A DNA stretch of 64,000 nt. Origin: Lethocerus indicus. Its lineage: Eukaryota > Arthropoda > Insecta > Hemiptera > Belostomatidae. The notes under the pieces are model-generated. The model had not been told where the DNA came from. It was given only the letters and a program-made list of their open reading frames with translations, and made no database searches. The stretch spans positions 11,782,925 through 11,846,924 of the forward strand of contig JACDQD010000003.1 in the NCBI GenBank assembly GCA_019843655.1, in the 5' to 3' direction. The position numbers were made by a program, and so were the translations under genes. This document shows positions 36,201-47,090 of the stretch, in pieces (the stretch's first letter is position 1; each line of letters begins with the position of its first letter).

Positions 36201-39200
36201 ACCGAATATTAGAAGCTGAACAATGTGCAGTCGGATTAGAAAAATGAAATTATTTTAAAATTATAATGATTGTGATAAATACAAGCAGCTTATCTATATT
36301 TTGAGAGAATAATATAAATAAACGGCGATTATTATAAGGATAAAAAAGAAACGAATTTCATATTTTTCAACATGTTTGCCACATAAATCTAGGTACTTTT
36401 TGCAATTCAGCCACCGCTCCATTATTCATACCGATTCGTTATGCCATCCTTCAATCTGCGATCGGCTGGGACGCCACGAAATACGTTTATGGCCGGAAAA
36501 ATGTGAAAATCACTTGAAGCAGGAGGTCTAGACTGCATTGAAGATGATCACGCATTTCCCAATAGAATTTTCCGACGATGAATCGACGCGTGGAAATGAA
36601 AGTTGGCCGCACATTGTCATAGGGCGTAACGCGCACGAGAATACAATTTAACGCGCTCTACGTTTTGGTTTGCTCTTTTTAGCTATTTCAAAGTTTCTTT
36701 AAAGCGTATATTTCACTTTCAGTGGGGTCTTACGAATCAGAGCTCGGGATTATTCTGGCTGGCCAAGCCGAACCGTCTCGGAGACCGGAAACGGACGTCA
36801 TTGGCCGTCCGTGTAAAACTTAATTTAATTCTCAACCGACTGAGAAGACCTATTTGGGCGGCTAATGTATTCGCCTACACCTCTGACCTATCGGACGTCT
36901 ATCGTTTATTTTTCCTCCCGCTCCGATCTACTCCTGTTCTTTTTTTTTCATCGCTCGCTCCTTTCCCGGCCGCGGCGTAACGGGTCTGATGGGAGTCCGG
37001 GGGGGGGGCGGGTGAGCGGGGGCCGGAGGGAGATCGGTCGCTGCCGGCGTTAATGAAGCGATATTATGCGGTCCTCCTCTCCCATCGGTAATAACGCTTT
37101 ATGTCGGGGCTTTGACAGTTCCATTAGTAAAGTGCAAATGGGCGTTCGTCGGGCTGGTTGGCGGAAGCGGCCGTGGACGGTGGACAAGTTTCTATAAGGG
37201 GTCGCGTCGGTAGCCGCTCCGGTGGACCCGCTTATGAATAAAATGCGCGGATTTTCTGCCCGCTCTCCGAGGTTGGCGGAAATTATTGCCCCTTATACAA
37301 TTACACTGGACAAAAGCCATTTATCTGTAATGGATACTGAAATGTGGCGTTCTGCTACGATAAAAGGTCGATCGGCTAAAGTTGATTACTTCTGTCTAAC
37401 CGCTTCAATGTAAAACCATATTTATACTGAAAAAGAAACGTATTCGTTACTTCAAAAATGTAGCAATGTGCCCCGACGCTTACGAAAAAATCCTTTCCCG
37501 ACATGAATTTGGACCCTCGGGTTTTGGAAATGTAAAATTTTCTATTAGAATAACATCAAAATGTCATTATTTCCTACATGATCTCATTTTCCACTTCATT
37601 CTCCCATGTTTCATTGGCAGCAGCTGTGGAAATGTTAATTTAGTATAGTAATACGCTATAGTTATTAACATATAACGCTTCAGTAAAAAATTTCCATCAG
37701 TGTTTATGCTCAAATTTCCTATTTGTCTCCTGTAGGAATCTTGTCATTATTTCAATGGCGATGGCTGCAGTCGAAAACATTAAATTCGTTTCTGGCATCT
37801 CTTGGAACAGGTCCAAGTATTCTGAAAGTTAGTCCAGCGTACGGAACAAATAGGATTCGCGCCTTTTGTAAGGAAATTCTTAGTCCTCCTATAATTAGGA
37901 TAACCACAGTAATGGTTGAATTATAGCACTCGTGAAGTACGAACTAAACCGAATGTCGTAAACTCGTTCCTTTAATGAATGTCGGAATTTAAAGCGCTAT
38001 AAAAAATGAAATACACAAGGCGTGTTGACACGAATTCAATCATTTGAATAATGTGGGCGAATTTATGAAATAGAACAGGTTTTGCACAATGCCATTGTCG
38101 GAAAGGTGCCCTACAAGAAAGCAGCTAGCGAACAATGCAATATTATTTATTTAGGGTTAAGAAGATTGTATCTTTCAGTGCTAATTGGCTGGAGTTTAAT
38201 TTTATTTGTAAAATATAAATACTTCACATCGAGTATTTACGCGAACAGCGACCATTGTATGAAGGAAGTGACTCTGATGCTAATCGCGAACATTTCCGGT
38301 TTTGATATCGCTATTGATCGTGCCCATTTGACATTTATATTTTTCCTTGCGCCTGTCCTTGGCCGTTTAAGGTAAAATATAAAATGAGGTGATAGATAAA
38401 CGCCTATGTTGAAAGCGGGCCAAAAGTTCATTAATGTTGAATAAATTAACGGGTAGGGAGCTTTTGAAGTTCTTATTATTTTGAATAACCTCGCTATATA
38501 TTGCTTCACCTTAACAATGATCTTCGTTGACCATTGCCGATGGACCGGCATCCGAATGGGTACAGGCTCCCGATAGATCATACATTTATAGATTTTGTAT
38601 GGGGAGAAAAAAATCCGCCTGAAGATATAATAAAAGTTGAATTTTCCTCGCGGAAATTCAGATCGTAATATTGTATACACAAATGACTATGGGTTCCTCG
38701 GTAGGGTTTATAGTCGCAAATGTATAAATGTCAGATGGAATGTGTTTATTGTTTCTCCAAGTACCGATATAAATTCAAGCCGGACATTTATTTGGCGACG
38801 CATTTGATATAAGAAATCGTTTTGTCACTGTTTGTGGACGATGAACGATTACATAGTTGTAATGATCATTAGTATCATTGGAGTATGGTCATTGTCAAAA
38901 TTCCGATTTGTGATTTTACCCCAAGAAAGACAATTTTCAGTACTGGAATTTTAATTTTTCCATAATACCATAAATACAGTTAGGTAAATTTGACTTCTGG
39001 TCCTATGAGTTTGTTACTTAACTAGGAGTAAATTATTGAATAACTCTTGTTTATTTGCACACATCTGTGCGAAATATATCTACATTTCATATGTCAGATA
39101 TTATTACTTGGAAACACGTTTCGAAATTATGTGGCGGGAAATTAGCGTTATGTCTGGCAGTGTGCTCTCGGACAGGCGGTATTTTAATTCACTGACCTTT

Positions 39201-41171
39201 GTCAGAGCCATCCCAGGGCGAAGCCCCGCAGGCGATCGGCTGCCCTTTGCTGCACCACACTACCAGGACATTAAAGAAAGCGAATTAAATAATTATTTAA
39301 AATGAACGGAATGAATAAAATCGAGGCAGTTATCTGAATGAATTCCTGAATCACTCTTGTTCAAAATGTACTCAGTGAGTAGGCTACTAATAAAAAACCT
39401 ATTTTAAAATAACGCTCTGTTTTCCCTTCCAGGGCTTCTCTCTGTCCCTCCCTACCCCTAATTAGACTAGTCCAAATTTGGAGGTTGATTAGTGGAGCAT
39501 GGCTCGCCCCGGCAACAGTTGTGCAGGCCCAACTTTGGAGACGAATATTATTTTGTTTTTTGGCTCGAAACGAAAACATTCCTCCTGAAATGTGTCCGAA
39601 ACGGAGAGGCCGACGGCACAAACGAATGTCTTGTTACCACCATCCGGACACCTCATTTTGTCTTGGCCGGGAATTCGTAACCTCCCAGTGGTGTGGTCCC
39701 CACCGGCAATCTACTATCCTTTCCTAAAGCCATCCTCAATTAAAATCCGCCTGCGTCAATTCTTCTATTTTTGCCGATATATTATTTTAAATTTGGTTCA
39801 ATTCATTCCTTGTGATCCGCGAAATTCCATTCCGCATAAGTGACTATACTCAAAATATTCCTCTCGTCCATATCCTTTCGGATTCATCTCTGACAACAAT
39901 CCGAACTATGTTGTCAGCAAATTTTGTAACCACACTTCCTCTGTCTCAAAATCCTCTGCGAAACGTTCAAAGGTCACGCAACACCCTCTCATGTACAATT
40001 ATGGAATTATGTTTAAAAACAAGTTATAGAAGGAAAAAATATTTGTCTCAGATAAATGAGCTTATTGTCTTTATTGCTCCTATTAAAACGCTACAAATAT
40101 GGGTTCCCGTTATCTGCTCCCGCTGTTATTTTTATCCTTGTTCGTAATTTTTCTAATATTTTTGACGATATTTCCTCTTATCCTTTCTCAGTTTATTATA
40201 GTTCCAACGTCTGGCCTTTTTCCAAGACCCCCTGTATTGGTATAATTGATAAGTCCATGAATATTCTCACGAAATGATTTTATCGCTGAGTCTAGGTTGG
40301 AGCAAATGGAAAAGTCAGGAGGTCCTGTGGATGACCAGAGTTCGGTTGACGTGGTAAAAACCCATCTAGCAGTAAATTCTTGGTTTACGATATCGAGGAT
40401 ACTGGACACCCTCACACGTTCAGCGGTAACCCAATCGCGGTAACGGGCTGTACTTAATGAGAGGTTCCGAAGTGCGAACTTGGTCGGGGCCGAAGTCTCT
40501 CAGGTTTCCATTTTACGGCCGGTTCCACGATCGGCTCCGGTGGTGTCGATCCCTCGATGTATGTCCACCGCTCGGTTTACGACTCCTCGATAATCCCGCC
40601 CGTCGTGGAATGAAGTCATTTTCACCGATGTCCAAGATTCCCTACGTCGGGGACCTCGTGCATTCCGCCCGCCTTTTACCGTCCCGACCCTATAAAATGG
40701 CGTTAGCGGTTTTGTTATTCCCCGCAGATCAATGCTTATTAAGAAATCGTCTCCATTTCCCCTGTTACCTTAACGGCTGACTCTTTATCTTTCTGACATA
40801 TTTTTCTCGGCCGTAACGTCCTCTCTATTTCTTCTGTACATTGTTTCCACATTTATTTAGAGAAATTCATTCTTAAGGTAAATACCTCGTTTTAACTTTC
40901 CCCTCAGCTCGTTTTTCCTAGCACTGTTCATTTAGCTACTGAAGAGAGTTTTGACGTAGATAAATATTTTTTCGAAGGTAATTCTACAATATCATACTTT
41001 AATAATAGAAATAATCCAGAGTCCTTTTTTGAGAGTTATTAATTTAACCATTTTCCTGTTTTACATTCAGTTTTAACAGATCGGAAGCTGAATAAAGAAT
41101 TCAGCTGTACAGACCATTCTCGCCGGCAGGTATGTATAAATACCTCACTACATATCAATGACGGAAAGCTG
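33252..41171. other. Non-coding block with several GC-rich islands
   Basis: CpG-rich islands at about 34230-34360, 35070-35560, 36740-37250 and 40440-40700 lie between AT-rich stretches. Frames up to 147 codons (38237-38680 minus) and 111 codons (39812-40147 plus) lack domains. A short 8 bp hairpin (GGTAGATT ... AATCTACC) lies at 36184-36204. Confidence 0.45.
36999..37030 (+). repeat. Guanine-run tract (G-quadruplex motif)
   Basis: A run of ten G followed by GGG, GGGGG and GGG tracts with short spacers, inside a CpG-rich island. Confidence 0.6.
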
Positions 41172-41201
41172 GCGACTACGGCGAGATGTCGAAACCGGTC
41201 T
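41172..41201 (+). repeat. Relic of the hammerhead-like segment
   Basis: GGCGACTACGGCGAGATGTC is followed by GAAACCGGTCTAAC. The 3' box GAAACCGGTC keeps the self-complementary ACCGGT expected of a dimer-forming helix III, and GGCGAG is shared with the 9.6 kb copy. The 5' box is degraded (CTACGGCGA in place of CTGANGA). Confidence 0.35.
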
Positions 41202-42685
41202 AACTTAATACTGGATAATTTAAATTAATTTTTTCTCCCTTACCCAACTGATAAACTCACGGTTATCCCTCCACCAAGTTATAAATTATGCCGACTCACA
41301 ATACGCACACCGATGCGAAGTACCGATGCTGTAATTGCCTGCACCATATTCGGTCAGTTAGACAGAAACGTTCAGGTATAAAATATCGAATTCCGTTTGT
41401 ATTTCGAACTGATCTAAATGGCGTAACAAGTAGGATGGATCGCGCCCTGACCACACAAAGCCCCGGAATTTATTTATAGTCCAACCCGCCGTGTCCGAGT
41501 CAAACATCTGTAAGTTATAAATTACAAAATAAATCGATTCGGATTTATGTTTTTTTTACAGACTGTTTTCAAGATATAGTTTTTAAATTCATTCATTTAT
41601 TCATTCTTATGCGGATTCGTTTCTACCGCTAGACCGGTTCCGGGCTTGCCATATTGGGCGAGTAGTTGGTCCTCGACGAGATAGTTGAGCGGAGACGTGA
41701 CATAAATCTTATTCGAAATTCGGCAGCCGAGCGGGGTCTTTTTTTCTTGGATGCTTGAATTAATTTCACTCACAGAATAGACCGATCGTCACCTATTCTG
41801 GCTGAAGAAATCTTGTCAGTCGCACAATTGATACCTGATTTATTGCCTTTATTATTTGCCCGATACGGCTAAATTTGTGTACAATTAATTTGAAACACAT
41901 TTAATACCTCCTTTAGTTAATTTAACTATGAATTTCTATCGGTTTGTGAAATGTATTCACACTGTATAGTAATATACAGCAGTACCAAACAATGTCGGCC
42001 TTTGTTTAAATAAAATGTGTTGTTGGTACAGCGTGAAAATATCTTAGTTGTACGACTAATGAGAAAATTCCGATGAAATACCGAATTTGTTAGCGTCCAG
42101 TGACTTTTCTCGGATGCGGGAATTCACTCGGGTCGTTGCCATTCGCCTCGCATCCCGAACGGGAGAAGCGAACGTTTTTATGCCTTCGGGGCGTAGATAT
42201 AAAACAGAAACCGAACAAACCGTAAAGATATTTACTGCCGGAGGTGGAGGAGGGTTGTTAGTGTTAGCGAACTCCGGGCCATCACTGTTAACACGCTTCG
42301 CGACACCTCGTCCAACTCCGGTCAGCTGGCCTTAAAAACTGTAACCCATTCGACAAGTCGTTTTGTCCCAGGTTTATACGGGAAAACAATCGTCCCCATT
42401 CCTCTGCATATATTTAGCACTCTTATATTAGTTCCTAATTTGAATTTTTAGGTTTAAATCGGACCACAAGTAATTAATGAACTAACCATTGCGAGTGTAC
42501 ACGCTCATAAGGAATTAGTTGGCAACAGAATACATGAAACTGGAGGAAACCTGGAGCTATAAAGTCGGTCATAAGTAGCTTTCCGTTAACTGTCCACTAA
42601 CCGGTGTGGACTTTATTAACAGATTGAATATGAAAATTGAGAAATAAACGTTAATGATAAATTTTTGCTGCTATTTTCGGGAGCT
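41202..42685. other. Non-coding block
   Basis: AT-rich, with a GC-richer patch at 42090-42330 carrying an 82-codon frame without a domain. Nothing recognised. Confidence 0.5.
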
Positions 42686-43320
42686 TCTTGCAGATTCCCG
42701 TCCGAGGGGAAAGGTGCCCGGAGCGAGGAGATCCGCCCGGGGCTTACTTTAAATCGCAAATGTGTAATTATTATGAAACGCCACCCCCGGCGAGCGGAGG
42801 GAACGGAGGCCCCACGAGTCCGCATTCAATTAACATAATTACATTCATAGCGCGAAGAGGGGGCAGTTTTTAGACCGAACAATGGTGGGGGGGGCGGGGA
42901 GGTCGCTCCTACTTTGTATACAATGGTAAACCGGGCCACGCTTGACATGGGCCGCCTCCTGCACCGCGGTGCGCACGCCAGGGCCCCAAACGACGTGTAA
43001 CTCTACAAACGACGAAGCGCTCCCCCTACCCCCCACCCGGCCGGTTAACAGGCTACCGGGGGCCCTCTTCTCTTACTTCATAACTCGCCCCCGCCCCCGC
43101 TCCCGCCCCCACCCCGTCTCAAATTTGTCCGGGCGGCACGAAAGGGCGCGCGTTTCGAGACCCGCGTCCCCGGCGCCGTTTGATCTCCTCGCCAATAATT
43201 TAATGAGACCCGATCGCTGAATTCATTAGACCCGACGGGGATTCCGATCCCCCGCCTCAAAGCCGGTTCGGTTCGGGGCCATCGATGAATTGAACGGAAA
43301 TCCTTTCTCCCGAAGACCAT
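42686..43320. other. CpG-rich island with several G- and C-run tracts
   Basis: Very GC-rich, with a G-run at 42886-42902 (plus) and C-runs at about 43020-43040 and 43086-43117 (G-runs on the minus strand). Overlapping frames on both strands are proline/arginine-rich by composition. It could be regulatory, but no core promoter motif or donor was found. Confidence 0.5.
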
Positions 43321-45803
43321 ATACGAGAAATAAATAATTGCGGAGTAGACCCGATAAAAATATTAATTTATAAGTGAAACCGTGTGAACTATCGTCGTTA
43401 GCGGTCGGATTGAAAAATTGGATTCCGCTCCGGCAGTTTGTAGGTGAGTAAATTCCGTTATGGTAACCGTCGATCCGAATAAACAAACTTAGTTTTCCCA
43501 CATACGCGAATATTTACATGAATAGCCGGTAGACCTTGTTCAATCGTCGATTAAACTGTTACGACAGACGAAGTTAAGTGAGCCACATTAGGAAAGAAAC
43601 TACAATAATAATTTACTCCTATTGCAAAGTGGGTCAATAGTTCTGGAGATACATTTATTTAGCTAATCGTGATTTTTCCAAATCGGTAGTCTCGACACAA
43701 ATACTGTGGCCGCATTGACCGGCAAATAAAGTGTAAACATGTCTAAATATTATAAAATAGACACCTCGTGATATTCGAGGATGCTGATATCCGGTGCGAT
43801 GATGCATTTATTTTCGAATGTTTAGCTGCGGACGTTTAAAAAGCCATTTACGGGCCCTCGGGTGCGCATAACCGGCGAGCTATGGATTATCGGTGTCCGG
43901 CCCGGGGCTGGATTGTGGCCTGGAGTTAGACGCATACAAGATACAGGGGATTATGTCGAGGAGGATGGGGCGTGTACCGCGATTTCGCCAATCCCGACGC
44001 TCTCCGGCTTTGAGTACGGCTGCCCGTGTACCTTGTCAGTGTGTCGGCAATGTGAACTCCTGGGGCCGCAATAACTTCTTTCATAATACTGTCCGCACTT
44101 AAGATTACCGCTAGGTTTACAAGACCGGCACTTGGTCAGTCGCATTTTTAATAGACGATTCCCGACCCGACACGGAATTATCATCAATTCCGCAGAACGC
44201 TCCAAGTTTATAATTGAACTTAATCTGTTGGCACTTTTCAGCAGGGAATAATAAGGAGGGAGTTCTTCTATCGACGCTTTTATTAAATGTGTAATAAGAC
44301 ACGCCTATCTTAATACCCAGTGGAATCATTATTGTTTTTCAAAAAGAATACAAAAATGTAATGTTTTGATACTTCTGCCAATGTTGTCTAGTAATATGAA
44401 CAATTACTCCAGGATCGAAAACTAATTTCTTGCTAGCATTAAGACTCGAATAAATTGAAGGATCTAATATTTTTTCCCTTGATTTTTAACATAAAGTTTC
44501 ATCACTGTATTTATTCAATGCTTTCGACGACAGTATTCAGAGGCAGTAATGGATATGTTATTGTTAAGCTACTCAGTGATCCTTGTACTTATATCCCGTT
44601 TGGCTCAATGCTCGGAATGAGCGTTTCTCATTATACATGTCCAGTAGTTGGCATTTGGGTTAACATTTATGTAATTCGAATTTAGCGGCCGACAGCGCAG
44701 TCGAATGCGATTTATTCCTATTAAGATAAAACAAAGGTCGGCGACTGTGTATCGTACAATAATATCGGCACGTAAATAATAACAATTGGCGATATTAATT
44801 CACGATACTCGAGAACGGCAAATTAATACGAAGTAAAGGACTGAATAAGGCCGGAGACAATATAAAATTCCCCAGGGGCAGATAGGGATCTGCCCCGGGT
44901 CCGGTCCACCTTTTAATTCCCGTTTGGATGGAAAAAACCTCCGCGGGCATTGTTCCCCAGGGGAGAGCTTTGTTAGACCACGCTAAGGACTCAAGGACTC
45001 CTAGGCCGAGGGCTGTTAGCGTTCTATATATATAATTTATGCATCCAGGTATTCGCGCATAAACATTTTGTTATAACAAGCGTTATATATCGTCCGCTCG
45101 CCATTGTAAGGAGTCCAGTTGGACGTAAATATTTTGTTTATAGGCTCAGTTTTAAATGGCTCTCCTTTCATTACAGTCAGGCTTTATCTGGGGCGAACCC
45201 GTACAAAACGTGTTCGTTAGTTAATTGCAATTCTTTACGAGAATACGTGAAGGAAAGCCCACTTCGTTTATCGGTGGCAGATATTGGAATTCCTCAATCG
45301 AAACGTTGTGCTCGATCCAAACTTTCATCCCATACCCAAAAACCAAGATTATATCATTTTGTTTTCTGGAGTCAGTAAAGCGCTATTACCTTGATTTTTT
45401 GGGAAAATTAAGGACGGTATAGCATTTTCTGATGTGGTCTGAGTGAGAAACGTTTTGAGGTCATATTCAAAATTGATAATATATTACGAAGTTAATATTT
45501 GTTAAAGTCCTATATTTTTCGGCCCTCGACCAGCCAAGAAAAGTGTATTATATTAGTGGTTCACAATGCAATACGATTTGCCGTAAATGCCGTATCTATT
45601 TATTTACGTCTGAAATGATGTGCTGGTTTTCATGTCGTGCCCCTTTCCGATCGGGCCGGCTGGGTTTATAAACTATTAAAAGGCGATATTTTTTCTGAGC
45701 GTCGAGTGGGCCGGCCGTTCCCTTTGTCGGCGATCGCGTGTCGACCGGGCGTTAAGCGCCGAGGGTCAGAGCGACACCGACAATAACATAATGTCATAAT
45801 CGG
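43321..45803. other. Non-coding block
   Basis: A GC-rich patch at about 43850-44080 carries frames without domains. A 9 bp perfect hairpin lies at 44875-44896. A GC-rich start of the next island begins at about 45640. Confidence 0.45.
44875..44896. repeat. 9 bp GC-rich hairpin
   Basis: GGGGCAGAT and ATCTGCCCC pair perfectly around a 4-base AGGG loop. Flanking CCCC (44870-44873) and GGG (44897-44899) could extend or compete with the stem. Confidence 0.85.
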
Positions 45804-45832
45804 GCAGCCAGTGTGACCGAGCGGTTAATGCG
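45804..45832 (+). repeat. tRNA-Ser-like 5' half (fragment or SINE head relic)
   Basis: GCAGCCAGTGTGACCGAGCG followed by GTTAATGCG matches the 5' end and D-arm of eukaryotic tRNA-Ser (GCAGTCG, TGGCCGAGCGG, TTAAGGCG) with two changes in the 20-base D-arm core and a small insertion in the first stem. No anticodon arm, variable arm or B-box (GGTTCGAATCC) follows, so it is not a functional tRNA gene. It may be a truncated tRNA pseudogene or the head of an old SINE. Confidence 0.4.
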
Positions 45833-46393
45833 TAAATCACGGCCCCGGTTATGACGCGATTAAATGACCCGACCCGTTTTATTGTTGGCGGCTAATTGCC
45901 GAGAGGTCCCCCGGGGTCCGACCGGCGACTCATCATGTGACCGCCACGATCCGCCGTTTCTCAACCTAAACGCGCACTCTTTCCAGCTGCGTTGGCTAGC
46001 ATTTTTTCCACCGCTTTATTTTATTGAAAAATATAAAACGAGTCGCGTCGCTTGGTGACACCACGGCCAAGTGTCATCCAGTCATTCGAGATAAATACAT
46101 AGTACGATTTTATTGTGGTCAAGTGAGGAAAAGTAAGTGCTTGAAGCTCATTTGCAGAGTTACGCTGTATTTGAGTGCGTGAATAATTTCTCCTGTTTAT
46201 ACCCCGTTACTGTCTCCTACATTGGCGCAAAAAAAATGTATAATGTGGAAATGAAACTGTGTAGTGAAATACACGGTAAAATGTGTAAATTCTGTTTTAA
46301 AACTAATAAAACAACGAGACTAATTAAATCGTAATTCGTCGGGTTCGATCACTAACATAAGGGAATCCAATCGAGACTTCCTGAGCTTCTAGC
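45833..46393. other. Non-coding block
   Basis: GC-rich to about 45970, then AT-rich up to the LINE insertion. Donor-like GGAAAAGTAAGTG at about 46127-46139 has no associated coding signal. Confidence 0.45.
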
Positions 46394-46404
46394 CCCATTG
46401 CATG
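46394..46404. repeat. Target-site duplication of the LINE, 3' side
   Basis: CCCATTGCATG lies directly beside the T-run (the poly(A) tail on the minus strand). An identical copy is at 47080-47090, on the other side of the element. Confidence 0.92.
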
Positions 46405-47079
46405 TTTTTTTTCCAATTTTCAAACAAGTTTATTTCATTAAATACAAATGATACAACGATGAGACAATATACAAATGGTGATTCCTACATGCATACCGGC
46501 CTATTGGCTTTACTACATATATATACTTAAATATTATGGTACATTGATCGTGAATATTATTGACGACCGGTCGTATACCGTCGTTAGCACTATAGGGACT
46601 TTAACTGGCACATTCACAGCTTTCACTACACTGTTTCACTTTCACTTTGGTTGGGGGGTCTTCTAGCTCGGCGTGAGGACCCTCCTCCTTGCGGTACGTC
46701 TTTTGGGTGGCCAGTGGGGTTTTTGGGGTAGCCGGGAGGAAGTTGCCAGGGATTTGGAGTTTGTCTCTGTGTTTAGTCGTTATTTTGTCTATTAGTTCGT
46801 CCAGTTTGGCGTCTGGGCCAAGTCGTGTACGTGTTCTGTTCGTGTTCTTCTGGGGTATATGTCGAGGGCAATTCGGAGGCATTTGTTCCGAGTGATTTGT
46901 AGTTTTTTCATGTGTGTGTTGGCTGCGTTACGACAAACGGGACACGCGTAAAGTAGGGAGGACCTGATTAGTGTTTTGTATACGGTCAGTTTCGACCTCT
47001 CATTGAGCACCTTTGACTTGAGAAGACAGTAGAGTCTTCCTAGTTTGCTTTTGGCCTGCTGGTTTACAGCCTCTATATT
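46405..47079 (-). mobile_element. 5'-truncated Jockey-type non-LTR retrotransposon
   Basis: Read on the minus strand, the element begins inside the reverse-transcriptase ORF at 47079, runs to a stop at about 46601, has a 3' UTR of about 190 bp with AATAAA (46429-46434), and ends in a run of eight A (46405-46412). It is bounded by an exact 11 bp duplication. Truncation, A-tail and target-site duplication are what target-primed reverse transcription leaves behind. The copy is about 675 bp where a full element would be 4-5 kb, and so cannot move by itself. The intact duplication and a single frame-disrupting indel suggest a fairly recent insertion. Confidence 0.93.
46601..47079 (-). pseudogene. 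Reverse transcriptase C-terminal fragment (Jockey-type ORF2)
   Basis: The frame opens NIEAVNQQAKSKLGRLY, then YKTLIRSSLLYACPVCRNAA and HMKKLQITRNKCLRIALD, to RRTRTEHVHDLAQTP. This is the post-thumb region of Jockey/X-element reverse transcriptases (YKTLIRP-x-L-x-YACPVW-x-x-AA-x-TH-x-KKLQ-x-x-QNKCLR). The usual tryptophan after YACPV is cysteine. The frame meets a stop at 46792; sense continues in the next frame (LDELIDKITTKHRDKL) to about 46601, with the shift at the short A-run at 46805-46807. The catalytic palm domain is not present because of 5' truncation. Confidence 0.9.
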
Positions 47080-47090
47080 CCCATTGCATG
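47080..47090. repeat. Target-site duplication of the LINE, 5' side
   Basis: CCCATTGCATG, identical to 46394-46404. It marks the true 5' edge of the insertion, so the upstream continuation of the open frame (to 47160 and beyond) is host sequence. Confidence 0.92.

Noticed and set aside
38237..38680. 147-codon minus-strand frame
   Set aside because: No domain, unremarkable AT-driven composition, and an overlapping plus-strand frame of similar quality.
46475..46895. Plus-strand frames across the LINE
   Set aside because: They are antisense shadows of the minus-strand reverse transcriptase fragment and its 3' UTR.
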